Below are positions 15,517 through 23,260 of a stretch of 23,260 nt of DNA, in pieces; position 1 is the first letter of the stretch; each line of letters opens with the position of its first letter. The stretch is from NCBI GenBank assembly GCA_023396415.1, contig JAEWWJ010000115.1:1-23260 (forward strand), in the 5' to 3' direction. The position numbers and the translations under genes are program-made. The DNA is from Bacteroidota bacterium (lineage in GTDB: Bacteria; Bacteroidota; Bacteroidia; Bacteroidales; F082). The notes beneath the pieces are model-generated. The model was not told the DNA's origin. It did no database searches and was given only the letters and a program-made list of their open reading frames with translations.

Positions 15517-18500
15517 ATGGAACAAATGAATGAAAATAAGCCCGAAATGAAAATCAGGGATTTTTCCCTGACGACATGGGCACTCAAGAATACCAACACT
15601 ATTTTTTTGGCGATTATCATCCTTGGCGTGTTTGGGTTTTTCTCTTACCGCAACATGCCCAAAGAGCTTTTCCCCGAAATTGTGATTCCCACGGTAATGG
15701 TGCAAACCATCTATCCCGGCAACCCACCGCTCGATATGGAAAACCTCATCACCCGCGAGCTGGAAAAGGAAATTGAATCGGTGACGGGAATCAAAAAAAT
15801 GACTTCACTCTCCAGCCAGGACGTGTCCAATATTTTTGTTGAGTTTAACACCAATGTGGATATCAAAGCTGCGCTGCAGGATGTGAAAGATGCGGTGGAT
15901 AAGGCAAAGAAGAATTTGCCCGACAATATGTTGGATGATCCTATGGTTACTGACATTGACTTTTCTGAGTTTCCGATCATCAATATTAACCTTTCGGGCG
16001 ATTACAGCGTGAATGAGTTGAAAAACTTTGCCGAATATCTTGAAGAGGAAATAGAAACCTACACCGAAATATCTAAAGTCGAGATCACCGGTATCACTGA
16101 AAAAGAGGTGAAAGTCAATGTTGATCAACACAAGCTCGATGCCTATCAATTGAGCTTCAATGATATTGACGCTGCCATTCGCAACGAAAACATGTCCGTC
16201 TCAGGCGGTGAACTCAAATCGGGCAGCACCCGACGGTCGGTTCGTATAGCAGGCGAGTTTACTTCGATAAAGGAAATTGAAGATATTATCGTGAAGCATG
16301 AAGACCAAAGGATTGTCTATCTGCGCGATGTGGCCAATGTAGTGTTCGGTTTTGAAGAACCCACCAGCTTTGCCCGCCTCGATGATCAGCCTGTGGTTTC
16401 GCTCCAAGTGATAAAAAAAGGTGGAGAAAATCTTTTAGATGCCACCGCTAAAATTTTTACGCTCTTGGATAAATCTCGTTCCGACAATGCAATTCCCAAC
16501 GATTTGCGCATTACCATTACCAACGACCAGTCTGAACAAATCAAGTTGCAGCTCACCAACTTAGAGAACAGCATGATCATGGGAGTGATCTTTGTAGTGT
16601 TTGTGCTTTTCTTTTTCTTGGGCACCCGCAATGCTTTGTTCGTGGGAATCTCAATCCCGCTCTCTATGTTGATTTCCTTCATGGTAATGGGTCTGATGGG
16701 CTTTCAGCTCAATATGATTGTGTTGTTTTCGCTCATCTTAGCCTTGGGAATGTTGGTTGATAACACCATTGTGGTGGTTGAAAATGTGCATCGTTTCGTG
16801 GATATGGGATATAAAATAGGTAAGGCGGCGCGCCTTGCCGTGGGTGAAATTGCCATTCCAATCATCTCATCTACTGCAACAACTTTGGCTGCCTTTTTTC
16901 CACTCCTTTTTTGGGATGCCATCGTGGGCGAGTTTATGAAATTCCTTCCCTTGACGCTCATTATTGTGCTGACAGCATCATTGTTTACGGCCTTGGTTTT
17001 GGTGCCCGTAATTATGCAGGCTTTCTTTAAAAATGAAGATCCCAACGAACGGCCCGATGCCAAAAAAACTTGGATCGCAGCCGGCACAATGACCTTTGTT
17101 GCCATCATTTTTTACATTTTCGGCAACAACACCTTTGGCACTTTACTGCTTATCTTTGCTTTAATTGGCGTTTCTAATGTGTTGTTTTTGAATAGTCTGG
17201 CACGATGGTTTCAGAATGTGTTTCTGGTATGGCTTGAGCGGATGTATTTGTTTACCCTTGACATTGCCCTTAGGGGTAAAAACTCTCTTTGGGTGGTGAT
17301 CGGAACTTTTTTGTTGATGATTTTATCCATAGGATTTTATTTTGGAACTAAACCAACTGTGGTGTTTTTCCCTTCTTCCGATCCAAAATTTGTCAACATT
17401 CTGGCTGAACTGCCCCTTGGAACGGATATCACCGCAACCGATTCAGTGATTAAAAATCTCGAAATCCATGTCAATGAGCTTTTAATACCCTACAAAGGGA
17501 TAGTTAAATCGGTGCTTACCAACGTAGGAACAGGCGCCGTGGGTGCAAATACCGGATTTAGCGGTAGGGGCGGCGCACCCAATAAAGGTCTTGTAACCGT
17601 TAGTTTTGTTGACTTTCAGGATCGTGGAGGTGTGAGTACAATCAATATTATGAAAGAGCTGGCGCTGGGAGTGAAGGGAAAATATCCCGGAACAGTGATT
17701 ACTTTAGAAAAGCAAAACGAAGGTCCACCGGTTGGAAAAGCAATCAATATTGAGGTGAGCGGACGTGATTTAGATAAGCTTATCGCTGTTTCAGATACAG
17801 TGATCAATGCCATTCAAAACGCTGTTATTCCGGGAATTGAAGCCTTGCAAATTGACCTTGACCTTGGAAAACCGGAGATTAATGTGAACATTGATCGCGA
17901 TAGGGCACGAAGGTTTGGCTTGTCCACCGGTCAAATCGGGAATACCATCCGCACAGCTTTGTTTGGTTCAGAAATATCGCAATACAAAGTAGGCGAAGAC
18001 GAGTATCCTATTCAACTGCGAATGCAGGATGATTTTCGCAACAATATTGCCTCATTAATGAACCAAAATATCACTTTCCGCGATCAAGCAAGTGGTAAAA
18101 TTGTTTCGGTTCCTATTTCATCGGTGGCCACTGTTTCGCTCAGCTCTACCTATGGATCGGTTTCGCGCATTGACCGTAATCGGGTGATTACCATATCGTC
18201 AAACGTTCTTGAAGGTTATAATGCCACTGAAATCAACAACAAATTGAAACCCATACTGGCCTCCATTGACATGCCCGACGGCTACCGTTACGCCTTTACC
18301 GGCGAACAACAGGAGCAAGCTGAATCCATGGGATTTTTAATCAACGCATTGCTCATTGCCGTAGCCATCATTGTTTTGATTCTGGTTTCTCAGTTCAATT
18401 CTGTCATTAAGCCATTAATTATCTTGAGCACGGTTTTGTTTAGTACAATTGGTGTTTTTGGAGGTTTGGCTACCTTTAGCATGGACTTTGTTGTGATCAT

Positions 18501-18954
18501 GACCGGAATCGGCATTGTGTCGTTGGCAGGGGTGGTGGTCAACAATGGAATTGTGTTGATTGATTATATCAGCCTGCTGAAGCTCAACCGTAAAATCGAA
18601 TTGGGCATTGATCCTTCCGGCGATTTACCCGAAAAAGACTCCATCGAGCTTGTGATGCAGGCCGGAAAAACACGTTTACGTCCTGTGTTGCTCACGGCCA
18701 TCACCACCGTTTTGGGTTTGGTGCCCTTGGCCATTGGATTAAACATTGATTTTATAGGCTTTTTTGAAAACTTCAAACCCGATATCTATTTTGGAGGCGA
18801 CAATGCCTTGTTCTGGGGGCCCATGTCATGGACGGTCATCTTCGGATTGAGTTTTGCCACTTTCCTTACTTTGGTGGTGGTGCCTGCCATGTACCATCTG
18901 CTCTATTTGGCACGTTACAGGTTCAAGAAACGCTTTATAAAAGCGAAACTTTAA
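15517..18954 (+). CDS. RND-family efflux permease with two extra membrane segments
   Basis: This 1145-residue inner-membrane pump uses the proton gradient to drive export through the adaptor and TolC. TM1 (27-45), TM2-TM6 (about 349-500), TM7 (590-610) and TM8-TM12 (about 939-1128) with two large periplasmic loops match AcrB. Charge-relay places read LVDN (Asp415, Asn416) in TM4 and VVNNG (Asn1009/1010) in TM10, so AcrB's second Asp and Lys are replaced; that variant is widespread in this branch. The length exceeds AcrB by about 100 residues. Part of this is a 45-residue insert between TM6 and TM7 with two hydrophobic segments (about 518-535, 540-560). Another is a loop before TM12 (NIDFIGFFENFKPDIYFGG). 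The substrate cannot be told. It is the last gene of the operon, followed by a strong terminator. Confidence 0.95.
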   Translation: MEQMNENKPEMKIRDFSLTTWALKNTNTIFLAIIILGVFGFFSYRNMPKELFPEIVIPTVMVQTIYPGNPPLDMENLITRELEKEIESVTGIKKMTSLSSQDVSNIFVEFNTNVDIKAALQDVKDAVDKAKKNLPDNMLDDPMVTDIDFSEFPIININLSGDYSVNELKNFAEYLEEEIETYTEISKVEITGITEKEVKVNVDQHKLDAYQLSFNDIDAAIRNENMSVSGGELKSGSTRRSVRIAGEFTSIKEIEDIIVKHEDQRIVYLRDVANVVFGFEEPTSFARLDDQPVVSLQVIKKGGENLLDATAKIFTLLDKSRSDNAIPNDLRITITNDQSEQIKLQLTNLENSMIMGVIFVVFVLFFFLGTRNALFVGISIPLSMLISFMVMGLMGFQLNMIVLFSLILALGMLVDNTIVVVENVHRFVDMGYKIGKAARLAVGEIAIPIISSTATTLAAFFPLLFWDAIVGEFMKFLPLTLIIVLTASLFTALVLVPVIMQAFFKNEDPNERPDAKKTWIAAGTMTFVAIIFYIFGNNTFGTLLLIFALIGVSNVLFLNSLARWFQNVFLVWLERMYLFTLDIALRGKNSLWVVIGTFLLMILSIGFYFGTKPTVVFFPSSDPKFVNILAELPLGTDITATDSVIKNLEIHVNELLIPYKGIVKSVLTNVGTGAVGANTGFSGRGGAPNKGLVTVSFVDFQDRGGVSTINIMKELALGVKGKYPGTVITLEKQNEGPPVGKAINIEVSGRDLDKLIAVSDTVINAIQNAVIPGIEALQIDLDLGKPEINVNIDRDRARRFGLSTGQIGNTIRTALFGSEISQYKVGEDEYPIQLRMQDDFRNNIASLMNQNITFRDQASGKIVSVPISSVATVSLSSTYGSVSRIDRNRVITISSNVLEGYNATEINNKLKPILASIDMPDGYRYAFTGEQQEQAESMGFLINALLIAVAIIVLILVSQFNSVIKPLIILSTVLFSTIGVFGGLATFSMDFVVIMTGIGIVSLAGVVVNNGIVLIDYISLLKLNRKIELGIDPSGDLPEKDSIELVMQAGKTRLRPVLLTAITTVLGLVPLAIGLNIDFIGFFENFKPDIYFGGDNALFWGPMSWTVIFGLSFATFLTLVVVPAMYHLLYLARYRFKKRFIKAKL

Positions 18955-18960
18955 CTTAAA

Positions 18961-18997
18961 AAAAGAGCTGAATGATTTTTATTCAGCTCTTTTTTTT
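18961..18997. terminator. Bidirectional rho-independent terminator
   Basis: The stem AGAGCTGAAT / ATTCAGCTCT (18964-18973 and 18981-18990) has a 7-base loop, an A-run before and a T-run after. It fits termination of the efflux operon on the plus strand and of the deacetylase, which ends at 19020, on the minus strand. Confidence 0.9.
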
Positions 18998-19019
18998 AAT
19001 CCATTGTAGATGAAAGGCA

Positions 19020-19634
19020 TCATTCATCTAAGCGCGCGAAAGTATAACCCAGTCGGGTACCTTCAGTTAAAGTGGCTTCCAGCGCTGGCAGCATATTTTT
19101 TTCTGCTTTGCGGCTGTCGTGAAAAACAATGATGGCACCATCGCTCAAATGATCTAAAACGTTGGCTTTGCATTGATCAATGGAGGTGTCTTTGTCAAAA
19201 TCATAGCTTAAAACGGTCCACATCACAATTTTGTATTCCTTTTTGAGGGTTTGAATGGCCGCGGGTGAAATACGTCCGTAAGGTGGTCTGAACCATTCAG
19301 AATCAATGTGTTGACGGGCAAGATTCACGTTCTTATAATATGCCTTTAAGGGTGTTTTCCAGCCATTTTTGTGGTTAAAACTGTGGTTGCCTGTCAAATG
19401 CCCCTGATTTATTATTTGCCGATAGGTTTCTGGGTGTTTTGTCACGTTTTCACCCACACAAAAGAAAGTTGCTTTGGCATCATATTTTTCAAGCATAGAC
19501 AACACCTTCAGCGTTATCTGCGGGTGAGGCCCATCGTCAAAAGTTAAAAAAAGCCGCTTCTTGCCGGCAGGCATCTGCCAAAGCAACGAGGGATAAAACA
19601 ACCTCAAGAAGGCGGGTATAGTGGTAGATTTCAT
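19020..19634 (-). CDS. Polysaccharide deacetylase (NodB homology, CE4)
   Basis: Starting at ATG 19634-19632 gives 204 residues; an in-frame ATG at 19655 would add MACYFCR and overlap the promoter element, so I prefer the shorter start. The five NodB motifs are visible: TFDDGP (31-36, catalytic Asp33 and metal ligand Asp34), the metal-binding NHSFNH (His84 and His88), RPPYG (116-120), WTVLSYDFD (139-147) and IVFHDS (His172). The enzyme would remove N-acetyl groups from a sugar polymer such as peptidoglycan or chitin-like glycan. The first 30 residues are not a clear signal peptide, only mildly hydrophobic, so its location is uncertain. It is convergent with the RND gene across the terminator and divergent from gpmA. 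Confidence 0.9.
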   Translation of the reverse strand: MKSTTIPAFLRLFYPSLLWQMPAGKKRLFLTFDDGPHPQITLKVLSMLEKYDAKATFFCVGENVTKHPETYRQIINQGHLTGNHSFNHKNGWKTPLKAYYKNVNLARQHIDSEWFRPPYGRISPAAIQTLKKEYKIVMWTVLSYDFDKDTSIDQCKANVLDHLSDGAIIVFHDSRKAEKNMLPALEATLTEGTRLGYTFARLDE

Positions 19635-19638
19635 TCTG

Positions 19639-19646
19639 CAAAAATA
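19639..19646 (-). promoter_or_regulatory. -7 promoter element (TATTTTTG) for the deacetylase
   Basis: This exact TAnnTTTG match on the minus strand ends only 4 bases before the ATG at 19634. The inferred transcript start would coincide with or nearly touch the start codon, so the mRNA may be leaderless. Confidence 0.45.
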
Positions 19647-19669
19647 ACAAGCCATTGGACTAAAATCGT

Positions 19670-19677
19670 TAAATTTG
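19670..19677 (+). promoter_or_regulatory. -7 promoter element (TAAATTTG) for gpmA
   Basis: This exact TAnnTTTG match on the plus strand lies about 64 bp upstream of the gpmA ATG at 19741. No convincing -33 element is seen. Confidence 0.45.
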
Positions 19678-19740
19678 CAAAAAATGTGACAAATTCTAAT
19701 TGTAGGTTAAATCATTGTTTAATAATAAATTAGTGTGAAA

Positions 19741-20487
19741 ATGAAAAGATTGGTTTTGATTCGACATGGAGAAAGTACATGGAACAAGCTGAATGTGTTT
19801 ACTGGTTGGACAGATGTTCAGCTTTCGGAAACGGGGGTTGAAGAAGCCCGCAAAGGGGGAAAAATCCTTAAAGAAAAAGGATTCCATTTTAAAATGGCTT
19901 ACACCTCTTACCTCACCCGTGCAATTAAAACATTGTGGTTGGTGCTCGAAGAAATGGATTTGATGTACATCCCCGAAGTTAAATCATGGCGTTTGAACGA
20001 AAAACATTATGGTCAATTGCAAGGCCTCAACAAAGCTGAAACAGCCGCAAAATATGGCGATGAACAAGTGTTGCTTTGGCGTCGTAGTTTCGATGTGCCA
20101 CCTCAACCTCTTGCTTTAGACGACGAGCGTAATCCACAAAAAGATGCACGTTATGCAGATGTTGACCCCGCTGATTTACCCCTAACCGAATCTCTTAAAG
20201 AGGTGATTGAACGCATGATACCTTATTGGAACAGCGATATCAAGCCTTCGTTGGAAAAGCATGGTGAAATTCTTGTTGCAGCCCATGGCAACAGTCTGCG
20301 TGCTATGGTAATGCACTTAAAAGGCATGAGTGAAGAAGCCATCTTGGCCTTCAACATCCCAACAGGTGTGCCTTATGTGTTTGAATTTGATGACGATATG
20401 AATCTTAAAAATGACTATTTTCTCGGCGACCCCGAAGAAATACGCAAGTTGATGGAGGCCGTTGCCAATCAAGGCAAGAAAAAATAA
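19741..20487 (+). CDS. gpmA: 2,3-bisphosphoglycerate-dependent phosphoglycerate mutase
   Basis: The 248-residue product starts at ATG 19741 (the frame reaches back to a GTG at 19735). It interconverts 3- and 2-phosphoglycerate in glycolysis and gluconeogenesis through a phosphohistidine. The histidine-phosphatase marks are complete: LIRHGES (phosphorylated His9), the TSYLTRAIKT segment (Arg60), LNEKHYGQLQG (acid Glu87) and VAAHGNSLRA (His182). The FTGWTDVQLSETG segment and the full length mark the dPGM type, rather than cofactor-independent GpmI or a short phosphatase-only homologue. It is a single-gene unit with its own promoter-like element and a terminator right after the stop. Confidence 0.97.
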   Translation: MKRLVLIRHGESTWNKLNVFTGWTDVQLSETGVEEARKGGKILKEKGFHFKMAYTSYLTRAIKTLWLVLEEMDLMYIPEVKSWRLNEKHYGQLQGLNKAETAAKYGDEQVLLWRRSFDVPPQPLALDDERNPQKDARYADVDPADLPLTESLKEVIERMIPYWNSDIKPSLEKHGEILVAAHGNSLRAMVMHLKGMSEEAILAFNIPTGVPYVFEFDDDMNLKNDYFLGDPEEIRKLMEAVANQGKKK

Positions 20488-20497
20488 AGTAACAATG

Positions 20498-20536
20498 AAA
20501 AGCGGGATGACCTCAACAAGACAATCCCGCTTTTTT
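20498..20536 (+). terminator. Rho-independent terminator of gpmA
   Basis: The stem AAAAGCGGGAT / ATCCCGCTTTT (20498-20508 and 20524-20534) has a 15-base loop and a T-run, and starts 11 bp after the gpmA stop. Confidence 0.85.
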
Positions 20537-20581
20537 ATTATCTAAGGAGCTTTATCCTCAAAAAGTTGATGGCGGTTTTGC

Positions 20582-20589
20582 TATCTTTG
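20582..20589 (+). promoter_or_regulatory. -7 promoter element (TATCTTTG) for the phosphatase
   Basis: This exact TAnnTTTG match lies 27 bp upstream of the ATG at 20617, just after the gpmA terminator. Confidence 0.6.
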
Positions 20590-20616
20590 CTCCTTTAACC
20601 ATCGAAAACCAAGCTA

Positions 20617-21336
20617 ATGCACTACAAAAGATGGGTCATACCCGACATTCATGGTTGCAGCAAAACACTACGCAGCCTGATTGAAAAACACGTTCGGCCC
20701 AAACGGTCGGATGAGTTGATTTTTTTGGGAGATTATATTGATCGTGGCCCCGACAGCAAAGGGGTAATGGATTATATTATGCAGCTGCAAAAGGAAGAAT
20801 ATTCCATCAAGTTGCTCATGGGAAACCATGAGGAATACTGCATCAAGGCGTGGGAAGTGGATAAAAAGAAAAAGAAAATATTTGGACTGTCGTTGAAAAC
20901 AAAAACGCAAAAGGTTTGGGAGCTGCACGGCGGTAAAGAAACACTCCAAAGTTTTAATGTTGATTTTGCCTCTGAAATTCCGGCTTTCTATATTGAATGG
21001 ATGCGCAAAACCCAGCTTTATCTGGAAACCGAGCAACATATTTTGGTTCATGCAGGCTTAAATTTCAAAATTGAAGATCCATTAACCGATCCTTTTGCCA
21101 TGCTTTGGACAAAGGAATTTGTGGTCATTCCCGGCAAAATAAGAAACAAAAAAGTCATTCACGGACATACACCCGTTGACATTGAGTTTATGCATCATGT
21201 TATTAAATCAAATAGTTATAACTTCATTGACCTTGACAATGGGGTGTACATGACCGATAGAATCGGCTATGGCAATTTGATTGCTTTTGAGTTGAACAGT
21301 TCAGAATACGTTGTGCAACCCAATATTGATTATTAG
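20617..21336 (+). CDS. PPP-family serine/threonine phosphatase (metallophosphoesterase)
   Basis: The 239-residue product carries the complete PPP-family metal and phosphate motifs: PDIHG (Asp10, His12), GDYIDRGPDS (Asp39, Arg43), GNHE (Asn70, His71), HAGL (His145) and IHGHTP (His182/His184). The length matches bacterial PrpA/PrpB-type protein phosphatases, which act on phosphoserine/threonine and sometimes phosphotyrosine, or on small phosphate esters. It has no signal peptide or membrane segment, so it is cytoplasmic. The basic stretch around residues 83-98 (DKKKKKIFGLSLK) is an odd surface feature in the cap-like region. No kinase gene is beside it, so the partner is unknown. Its stop is 14 bp from the convergent queA stop. 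Confidence 0.9.
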   Translation: MHYKRWVIPDIHGCSKTLRSLIEKHVRPKRSDELIFLGDYIDRGPDSKGVMDYIMQLQKEEYSIKLLMGNHEEYCIKAWEVDKKKKKIFGLSLKTKTQKVWELHGGKETLQSFNVDFASEIPAFYIEWMRKTQLYLETEQHILVHAGLNFKIEDPLTDPFAMLWTKEFVVIPGKIRNKKVIHGHTPVDIEFMHHVIKSNSYNFIDLDNGVYMTDRIGYGNLIAFELNSSEYVVQPNIDY

Positions 21337-21350
21337 CAAAAAAGGCAATT

Positions 21351-22586
21351 TCAAATTTGCTCCGGAAGCATTAAGCAGCCATCCCCATAACTCAAAAACC
21401 TGAAATCATTGTCCAAAGCATATTGGTAAGCCGTTTGCCATCTTTTACCGATGAGGGCGGCCACAAGGAGTAACAGCGTGCTTTTAGGCTGATGAAAATT
21501 GGTGATCAAGCCTGTGGCCACCCGAAAGCGATAGCCCGGTGCAATCATCAAGGCTGTTGAGGCTGAAATTCCACTTAAATTGTTGTTGCTGATATATTTA
21601 AGCAGCTCTGTTAAAGCCAATGCTGCACTTGGTTGGCTTTCGTTTGGCGTATGGTAGGCTGTCCATTGCAACAAATCAAGTGGAGGCTGCGGCGAAGAAT
21701 TTTTCATCAAACTTACGCCCAACCAATACAAACTTTCAAGGGTTCTCATGCTGGTTGTCCCAACAGGAATGATCGGTTTTCCGATATGATTGATCAATTG
21801 CACGATGAGCTCGCGGGCTACGAAAAAACTTTCGGCGTGCATGGCGTGGTTTCCGATGGTGTCTGTAGCAACGGGTTTGAAAGTTCCGGCCCCAACGTGT
21901 AAAGTAAGTTTCTCGAATTGAACCCCTTGCGCTTTTAAAGTAGCCACCAGATCAGCGCTGAAATGAAGCCCTGCGGTGGGTGCCGCCACCGAACCTTCGT
22001 TTTTGGCAAACACCGTTTGGTATCTTTCTAGGTCGCTTTTTTCGGCTTTGCGATTCAAATAGGGGGGAAGGGGCAGTTCGCCGAAATGGGCCAATAAGTC
22101 GCTAAAATCCAGCGTTGGGTTGTTCCATGAAAATTGCACCAAAGAGTGATCGTTGGTTTGTGCTACTCTTTCGGCAATGAGCTCGAGCCGTTGGCCTTGA
22201 ATCACAACTTCTAATTTCAATTGACCTGATTTCCATCGTTTTGAATTTCCTACAAAGCATTTCCAAACCACCGGAGAGGCTGTTGCGCCTTGTAGGGAAT
22301 CATTTAAATGACCATTTTGTGGCTCAAGACAAAAAACTTCAATAGCGGCTCCTCCTTCTTTTTTGAAAAGTAAGCGGGCCTTGATCACCTTTGTTTCATT
22401 GGTGATCAGCAGGCTGTTTTGCGGCAAAAAGTTTCCGATTTGCGAAAATACAGCCTGACTCAGGTGATCGCCAATCTGTAGCAAAAGCTTCGATTGGTCG
22501 CGCTGAGCCAATGGATAGCGCGCAATGCGATGCTCCGGCAATGGATAATCATACGCTTCAATGGTTATCTTTTTAACTTCATCCAT
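21351..22586 (-). CDS. queA: S-adenosylmethionine:tRNA ribosyltransferase-isomerase
   Basis: The 411-residue product starts at ATG 22586. QueA moves the ribosyl part of SAM onto preQ1 in tRNA to make epoxyqueuosine in the wobble position. Family segments are present in order: YDYPLPEHRIARYP and RDQSKLLL at the N-terminus, NETKVIKARL, GSVAAPTAGLHFS (200-210), LHVGAGTFKPV, VGTTSMRTLES, TNFHQPKSTLLLLV and FRFLSYGDGCLM at the end. E. coli QueA is about 356 residues; much of the extra length lies between TLES (284) and the PGYRF strand (350), a serine/asparagine-rich stretch. Such longer forms occur in Bacteroidota, so this is probably functional queA, though a paralogue role cannot be excluded. 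It lies 24 bp downstream of the porin-like gene on the same strand. Confidence 0.93.
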   Translation of the reverse strand: MDEVKKITIEAYDYPLPEHRIARYPLAQRDQSKLLLQIGDHLSQAVFSQIGNFLPQNSLLITNETKVIKARLLFKKEGGAAIEVFCLEPQNGHLNDSLQGATASPVVWKCFVGNSKRWKSGQLKLEVVIQGQRLELIAERVAQTNDHSLVQFSWNNPTLDFSDLLAHFGELPLPPYLNRKAEKSDLERYQTVFAKNEGSVAAPTAGLHFSADLVATLKAQGVQFEKLTLHVGAGTFKPVATDTIGNHAMHAESFFVARELIVQLINHIGKPIIPVGTTSMRTLESLYWLGVSLMKNSSPQPPLDLLQWTAYHTPNESQPSAALALTELLKYISNNNLSGISASTALMIAPGYRFRVATGLITNFHQPKSTLLLLVAALIGKRWQTAYQYALDNDFRFLSYGDGCLMLPEQI

Positions 22587-22610
22587 AGGTGTAATTGAAG
22601 GAGTGAATGG

Positions 22611-23260
22611 TTATTCCTTACTGAAGATAGTGGGTTTATAGCTGAGCATCATCCAACCAAAATAGGGAACACCGACAGGGTCGGATACAATTTGTTTCAC
22701 TTGTGAATAAGTGTCGTTGGTGAAATAGTAAGCAAAACCAATGTTCAAGCTCAGCTCTTTTGAAATTTGCCTGTTCCAAACCACATCAAGCTCCGATCCC
22801 AGCGCGCCTTCGAGGTGAGCTCCGCTGGTAAGTGGGTTTTTTACGGGTTGTTGTAAGCTGAAAAAATGGTAGTCGGCTGTGATTTTATTTTTCTCGTTGG
22901 GGCTAAACTGTACTTTGGGATACACGTCAATGAGGCCGCCTCCAAGAGTGCTTGATGACACAACATATTGATTGATAAGTCCGTAGCGTAAATATCGAAT
23001 GCCGTAAAGCAAATCGAAGTTGTGCTCAACTTGGGTGTAATCGGTTTCTTTTTTTGTGGCATCGTGGCCGCTCAACACATCTACTCCCGTGCCAAACCTC
23101 CATTTTTTAAAGGTATAGGCGCCTTCAGCTGTTATCAAATAGGCTTTTATTGTTTTTCCTTTTTGGCTTTTGCCACCTTGTCCATAAAAGTTGAAGCGGC
23201 CTTCAACTGTTTTATTTTGATAGTGCGTATGCAGACCGTAGGTTCCCATAAGGTAGGTGG
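22611..23260 (-). CDS. Outer-membrane porin-like protein (alginate-export-like), 5' end outside window
   Basis: The frame stays open past the right edge, so the Met at 23249 is internal or unproven; about 216 codons of the C-terminal part are seen. The sequence is a run of amphipathic beta strands: TIKAYLITAEGAYTFKKW, NFDLLYGIRYLRYG, NKITADYHFFSL, and ALGSELDVVWNRQISKEL followed by LNIGFAYYFTND. This strand pattern, with 'DYHFF...LGSELD' in the last third, resembles the alginate-export/porin family of outer-membrane barrels. The C-terminal residues (FGWMMLSYKPTIFSKE) lack the classic terminal Phe. Substrate and full length are unknown. It is upstream of queA with a 24-bp gap, so the two may be cotranscribed without sharing a function. 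Confidence 0.75.
   Translation of the reverse strand, partial: TYLMGTYGLHTHYQNKTVEGRFNFYGQGGKSQKGKTIKAYLITAEGAYTFKKWRFGTGVDVLSGHDATKKETDYTQVEHNFDLLYGIRYLRYGLINQYVVSSSTLGGGLIDVYPKVQFSPNEKNKITADYHFFSLQQPVKNPLTSGAHLEGALGSELDVVWNRQISKELSLNIGFAYYFTNDTYSQVKQIVSDPVGVPYFGWMMLSYKPTIFSKE

Noticed and set aside
16756..16785. RND pump inactivated because the second relay Asp is Asn416
   Set aside because: The VDN form in TM4 together with VNN in TM10 is a coherent variant seen in many RND permeases, and the rest of the protein is intact.
1..23260. Mobile island, phage, CRISPR, defence or biosynthetic system
   Set aside because: I saw no integrase, transposase, terminal repeats, tRNA-flanked insertion, spaced direct repeats, restriction or toxin genes, or clustered biosynthetic enzymes; base usage looks uniform by eye.

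Overview
The window looks like chromosomal DNA of a member of the Bacteroidota. Three things point there. First, exact copies of the Bacteroidota -7 promoter element TAnnTTTG lie just upstream of most genes, and purine-rich ribosome binding sites are largely absent. Second, the protein families are typical of the group: a large OstA-like protein, an LptD of about 900 residues, an amidase with a SPOR domain, and a TolC-TetR-adaptor-RND operon. Third, a methylmalonyl-CoA epimerase sits next to a biotin-dependent carboxyltransferase. No rRNA, tRNA, CRISPR array, insertion sequence, integrase or phage gene is visible. The region reads as core genome rather than an acquired island.

Layout. Positions 1-1703 (minus strand) hold the propionate/succinate interconversion pair: an epimerase followed by a carboxyltransferase cut by the left edge. 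Positions 1860-3377 encode a secreted seven-bladed FG-GAP/VCBS propeller with an unrecognised C-terminal part. Positions 3511-10339 form an envelope-building cluster: OstA/LptA-like protein (+), MlaD/MCE protein (-), amidase-SPOR (-) and LptD (+). The amidase and lptD starts are only 31 bp apart. A RidA deaminase follows (10409-10786). A sialidase (10882-12042, minus) stands alone and diverges from a four-gene tripartite efflux operon (12372-18954: TolC, TetR, adaptor lipoprotein, RND permease) that ends at a strong bidirectional terminator. The right end holds a polysaccharide deacetylase (-), phosphoglycerate mutase (+) with its own terminator, a PPP-family phosphatase (+), QueA (-) and the C-terminal part of a porin-like outer-membrane protein (-) that runs off the right edge.

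How the genes fit together. Much of the window serves the cell envelope. The OstA-like protein and LptD would act in lipopolysaccharide transport, MlaD in lipid traffic, the amidase in peptidoglycan splitting at division, and the TolC/adaptor/RND set in export across both membranes. The other genes are single metabolic or housekeeping units, most with a recognisable promoter. I found no clearly new multi-gene system. The most interesting signals are regulatory: a perfect CRP-type palindrome in the leader of the epimerase operon, a long-armed hairpin in the mlaD leader, a possible leaderless deacetylase transcript, and a very tight lptD/amidase divergent promoter in which lptD has no usable ATG start.
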